Shown here in pieces: positions 61,122-64,000 of a stretch of DNA of 64,000 bases. The DNA is from Tumidithrix helvetica (GTDB lineage Bacteria; Cyanobacteriota; Cyanobacteriia; Pseudanabaenales; Pseudanabaenaceae): assembly GCF_965232925.1 (NCBI RefSeq), contig NZ_CBDDRA010000014.1, positions 62,001 through 126,000 of the forward strand. The letters run 5' to 3'. The translations under genes and the position numbers were made by a program. Position 1 is the stretch's first letter. Each line of letters opens with the position of its first letter. The notes below the pieces were generated by a model. The model saw nothing but the letters and a program-made list of their open reading frames with translations, ran no database searches and was not told the DNA's origin.

Positions 61122-61379
61122 TCGCGACTATGTCTGCCCATCCTTAGAGTTCGCGAACATAACCTGAGTTCGAGCTACAGGGATAATCTTACCAAGAAGC
61201 AGAGTCTCCTGTAATGTGCGATTATAGATAAACCACGGTGCGCGAACCTCTGCTAAAACCCAAGGTTGCAGTGTTTTCAATCCCTTGATGGTGCTGTCGC
61301 CTCTCGCCTTTGTCTTCGACGATGCGATCGACAATGGTTGAGCCAACAGCGACAGACCGATACAAAATTTTGGAGTCTC

Positions 61380-62693
61380 ATGTCTTTTTCTGCCCTCGGC
61401 TTATCGAATGAAATTGTCCGTGCCGTTACCGCATGTGGCTACACCACCCCCACCCCAATTCAATTACAGGCAATTCCTGTTGTGCTTTCAGGGAGAGATT
61501 TGCTAGCTGCGGCTCAAACGGGTACTGGCAAGACGGCTGGCTTTACGTTGCCCATTCTGCATCAACTATCCAAGCATAAGAGCAACCGTGAAGTACCAAA
61601 ACTCAAGCCAGCAATCCGATCGCTAATTTTGACACCTACCCGCGAACTTGCACTTCAGGTCGAAGAAAGCGTGCGCGAGTATGGCAAATATTTAAAGCTA
61701 AACTCAATGGTGGTCTATGGCGGCGTTAACATCAATCCTCAAATTCAACGACTGAAGAGCGGTGTGGATATTTTGGTCGCTACTCCAGGACGATTACTAG
61801 ACCATATCCAGCAAGGCAGAGTCGATTTATCCCATGTTGAGATTTTAGTCTTAGATGAAGCCGATCGCATGTTAGACATGGGCTTCATTCGCGATATTCA
61901 AAAAATCTTGGCACTATTGCCCAAACGGCGGCAAAATTTGTTGTTTTCGGCAACCTTCTCGCCCGAGATCAAGGCATTTGCTAGCGGATTGCTAAATCAG
62001 CCTGCGATCGTCGAGGTGTCTCCTCAAAATGCCACCCCCGATTTGGTGGCGCAAAAGGTTTACCCCGTCGATCGCGAGAAAAAGCGTGAATTGCTTTCTT
62101 ACTTAATTAAAGAGCAGCGCTGGTATCAGGTCTTAGTGTTTACGCGCACCAAACATGGAGCTGATCGCTTGGTTAAGCAATTAACCCAAGATGACATTCC
62201 CTCACTGGCAATTCACGGGAATAAGAGTCAGGCAGCTCGCGTCCGCGCTCTGGCAAAGTTTAAGGATGGTAGCTTACAGGTACTGGTAGCAACGGACATT
62301 GCCGCACGCGGTCTTGATATTAGCGAATTGCTCCATGTGGTTAATTTCGATCTGCCCAATGTGCCTGAAGATTATGTGCATCGCATCGGACGCACGGGAC
62401 GCGCGGGGCTTAAGGGGGAAGCCATGTCGCTGGTCTGCGTGGATGAGCGCAAACTGCTCGTAGATATCGAGAAATTGATCGGGCGATCGCTGCCCCAAGA
62501 GATCGTTGAAGGCTTTGAACCCGACCAAAGCGCTAAGCCTCAGCCGATTGAAAACGGACAGCACAAACAAAAGCATCGTTACGATCAGAGAACCAACAAT
62601 CCTAGGGGTAAGTCGTCCCAAACACCAAGAAAATCCCCCAATCCACCGAAAAAAGTTCAAACTGGACGAAATACTGCGAAGTTCAGTACTTGA
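61380..62693 (+). CDS. DEAD-box RNA helicase (RhlE-like)
   Basis: A 437-residue ATP-dependent RNA helicase. Motifs in order: Q motif (TTPTPIQLQAIP), motif I AAQTGTGKT, Ia PTRELALQ, Ib TPGRLLDH, II VLDEADRMLDMGF, III FSATF, IV VLVFTRTK, V ATDIAARGLD and VI HRIGRTGRAG. The ~60-residue C-terminal tail is Lys/Arg/Asn/Pro-rich (RTNNPRGKSSQTPRKSPNPP), as in RhlE proteins, and probably binds RNA. The ATG at 61380 matches the family's start; the longer frame from 61266 encodes no family sequence. Cyanobacterial homologs are often redox- or cold-regulated, which the 258-bp leader does not itself show. Confidence 0.95.
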   Translation: MSFSALGLSNEIVRAVTACGYTTPTPIQLQAIPVVLSGRDLLAAAQTGTGKTAGFTLPILHQLSKHKSNREVPKLKPAIRSLILTPTRELALQVEESVREYGKYLKLNSMVVYGGVNINPQIQRLKSGVDILVATPGRLLDHIQQGRVDLSHVEILVLDEADRMLDMGFIRDIQKILALLPKRRQNLLFSATFSPEIKAFASGLLNQPAIVEVSPQNATPDLVAQKVYPVDREKKRELLSYLIKEQRWYQVLVFTRTKHGADRLVKQLTQDDIPSLAIHGNKSQAARVRALAKFKDGSLQVLVATDIAARGLDISELLHVVNFDLPNVPEDYVHRIGRTGRAGLKGEAMSLVCVDERKLLVDIEKLIGRSLPQEIVEGFEPDQSAKPQPIENGQHKQKHRYDQRTNNPRGKSSQTPRKSPNPPKKVQTGRNTAKFST

Positions 62694-62719
62694 AGTAGGG
62701 AGTGGCAATTCATGATTCG

Positions 62720-62753
62720 CGCGTAGGGGCAATTCATGAATTGCCCCTACGCG
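62720..62753. repeat. Perfect 34-bp palindrome, shared-core copy 2
   Basis: The half-arm CGCGTAGGGGCAATTCA is followed by its exact reverse complement. The core is the same as at 32079-32116 while the arm tips differ symmetrically. It lies 27 bp downstream of the helicase stop and may terminate or protect that transcript. Confidence 0.9.
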
Positions 62754-62885
62754 ATGTCCGAATAGCGAATTCTTGGTCACGATCTCAACATATTCCCTAG
62801 CCACAGGGATGCATATGTCTTGTGCATTACTTTTTAAGTGAAGCAGGCTTGCTAGCGTTGGGCATGGCTCTATTCTTCATTACCT

Positions 62886-63506
62886 ATGATCGCTGCACAT
62901 CAAACCTACTATACGGTTCATAACCTGACTGCTGAAGCGGCATTACAAAAGCTAAAGGAAGGCAACGATCGCTACGTTCTCGATCATGTCGAGCATCCCC
63001 ATGAAGGAGCCCAACGCAGGGTAGATCTCTCCGTTGCCCAACATCCCTTTGCAATCGTATTGGGGTGTGCTGATTCTCGCGTCGTGCCTGAATTAATTTT
63101 CGATCAGGGTGTTGGCGATCTATTTGTGCTCAGGGTTGCAGGACATATTGCTGACGATGCCGTGATTGCCAGTATTGAGTTTGCAGTCGAGCATCTCGGC
63201 ACGCGACTCGTTGTAGTACTGGGGCATGAGAGATGTGGTGCAGTGATGGCTGCGATCGAACATGCCTTTTCCGAGGGGAAACTCAATTCCCTCATTAGCT
63301 ACATTGAGCCTGCGGTAAAGGCTGGTCAGGAGGTAGGGGGCGATGTGGTTACCAATACCGTGAAAGCTCACGTAAATCTGATGGTAAAAGCGCTCCAATC
63401 GACAGATCCCATTTTGTCCCACGAGGGGATGACTGGAACCCTGAAAATTGTACCTGCCTATTACCGATTGGCAACGGGTAAGGTGGATTTTCTCGACATG
63501 GAATGA
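62886..63506 (+). CDS. Beta-class carbonic anhydrase
   Basis: A 206-residue beta-carbonic anhydrase interconverting CO2 and bicarbonate. The zinc ligands and catalytic dyad are present: Cys61-Ala-Asp63-Ser-Arg65 (CADSRVVPE) and His114-x-x-Cys117 (GHERCGAV). VAGHIADD and IEFAVEHLGTRLVVVLGHE frame the site. The compact length, lacking the long C-terminal extension of carboxysomal CcaA, suggests a cytosolic or general enzyme rather than the shell-associated form. It lies between the helicase gene and convergent pyrD. Confidence 0.95.
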   Translation: MIAAHQTYYTVHNLTAEAALQKLKEGNDRYVLDHVEHPHEGAQRRVDLSVAQHPFAIVLGCADSRVVPELIFDQGVGDLFVLRVAGHIADDAVIASIEFAVEHLGTRLVVVLGHERCGAVMAAIEHAFSEGKLNSLISYIEPAVKAGQEVGGDVVTNTVKAHVNLMVKALQSTDPILSHEGMTGTLKIVPAYYRLATGKVDFLDME

Positions 63507-63533
63507 AAATCTAGTTCACGGTCGCGCTCCGAA

Positions 63534-64000
63534 TTACGAATGTTGCTTGATTTCGCGATGCGCCAAACCAACTGCTTGAGAAATCTGCTCTAGCCCTTCA
63601 GCCTCAAGCTTTTGGACTAAACCGCTGAGAATTTCGCGCACGACCAAAGGCCCTTGATATACCCAACTCGTATAGATCTGCAAGAGAGATGCCCCAGCAA
63701 TAATTTTTTGCCAAGCATCCTCTGCGGTAAAGATTCCACCCACCCCCACAATTGGCATCTTGCCTTCTGTAGCTTGCCAAACTAGGCGGATTACTTCCGT
63801 CGATCGCTGCTGTAATGGCTTTCCACTAATACCCCCTGCTTCGTCTGCGATCGCTTTACCCGTGATGGGGGTAATGCTTGTTTTGAGGTCTTGACGGCTA
63901 ATCGTGGTGTTTGTGGCAACGATCCCAGCCACCTGGTTAGATTGGCAGACAGCCGCGATCGCGTGAATATCGGCATCGTTCAGATCGGGCGCAATCTTGA
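63534..64000 (-). CDS. pyrD: Dihydroorotate dehydrogenase, class 2 (3' part)
   Basis: The C-terminal ~155 residues of a quinone-dependent dihydroorotate dehydrogenase are in view; the frame is open to the right window edge. Visible are the K-I-A-P-D-L...I strand, VATNTTISR, GGISGKPLQQRSTEVI, IVGVGGIFTAEDAWQKI (FMN phosphate loop) and GASLLQIYTSWVYQGP. These are the usual end of class 2 PyrD. It oxidises dihydroorotate to orotate at the membrane with quinone as acceptor. Together with pyrG (30301-31986) it is the second pyrimidine gene here, but they are not linked. Confidence 0.95.
   Translation of the reverse strand, partial: KIAPDLNDADIHAIAAVCQSNQVAGIVATNTTISRQDLKTSITPITGKAIADEAGGISGKPLQQRSTEVIRLVWQATEGKMPIVGVGGIFTAEDAWQKIIAGASLLQIYTSWVYQGPLVVREILSGLVQKLEAEGLEQISQAVGLAHREIKQHS

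Noticed and set aside
61128..61346. 72-codon minus-strand frame upstream of the RNA helicase
   Set aside because: TTG start, no ribosome-binding site and no recognised family. It has some protein-like text (APWFIYNRTLQETLLLGKII), but lies in the helicase leader; evidence too weak to list as a gene.

Overview
The window is chromosomal DNA of an oxygenic phototrophic cyanobacterium. The evidence is a petN gene (cytochrome b6f subunit), a cyanobacterial two-domain ThiE and RibBA, pentapeptide-repeat proteins, and the HIP1 octamer GCGATCGC scattered through genes and spacers. I cannot name the genus from sequence alone; a Pseudanabaena-like filamentous form would fit, but that is a guess. No rRNA, tRNA or CRISPR array was recognised.

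Layout. (1) 1-11,968: fifteen co-directional minus-strand genes, nearly all membrane proteins or small-molecule enzymes (CPBP proteases, prolyl-aminopeptidase-like hydrolases, a carotenoid-type FAD oxidoreductase, a quinone-reductase-like flavoprotein, DUF998/DUF6064/DUF1772-type membrane proteins, a GIN-domain lipoprotein cut by the window edge). Three families occur twice, so the block grew by internal duplication. (2) 11,971-13,281: a scar of two broken insertion sequences (IS256-type and IS5-type, both lacking their 5' parts) plus the 5' stub of a DUF433 antitoxin-like gene. (3) 13,296-24,357: YraQ/ArsP-type permease, HEAT-repeat protein, a 1705-residue TamB-like protein, a double-DUF4333 lipoprotein, MutS2 without an Smr domain, and a PRC-barrel-like small protein. 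(4) 24,658-30,061: two tandem pentapeptide-repeat proteins, an unusual HAD-phosphatase/HerA-ATPase fusion, and an OLD-family ATPase/TOPRIM nuclease. (5) 30,301-42,754: mostly housekeeping: pyrG, a GT9 glycosyltransferase, ribBA, petN with a 41-residue one-helix companion and a terminator, thiE, a beta-helix/SPOR protein, a NarL-type response regulator, cyclophilin, and a cyclic-nucleotide-binding-fold protein. (6) 42,828-46,842: protein kinase (fused to a membrane helix and pentapeptide repeats), PP2C phosphatase and vWA protein, i.e. a TerY-P-like phospho-signalling triad. (7) 47,121-57,433: GAF-adenylate cyclase plus CheY-like receiver, MsrA, a large TPS-type secreted beta-helix protein, a CheW-like protein, and a REC-PAS-PAS protein with no output domain. 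(8) 56,198-58,623: SodC, a periplasmic protein and a SafE/ferric-reductase-type membrane fusion, probably a metal/redox operon. (9) 58,787-64,000: DUF3592 protein, beta-propeller protein, DEAD-box RNA helicase, beta-carbonic anhydrase and the 3' part of pyrD.

The most notable systems are the vWA/PP2C/kinase triad with its pentapeptide-repeat kinase, the HAD-HerA fusion facing an OLD nuclease, the duplicated membrane-enzyme block at the left, and the SodC-SafE/heme-membrane operon. Perfect 34-38 bp palindromes sharing one core occur at two distant spacers. Functional statements rest on motif recognition by eye; no database search was run.
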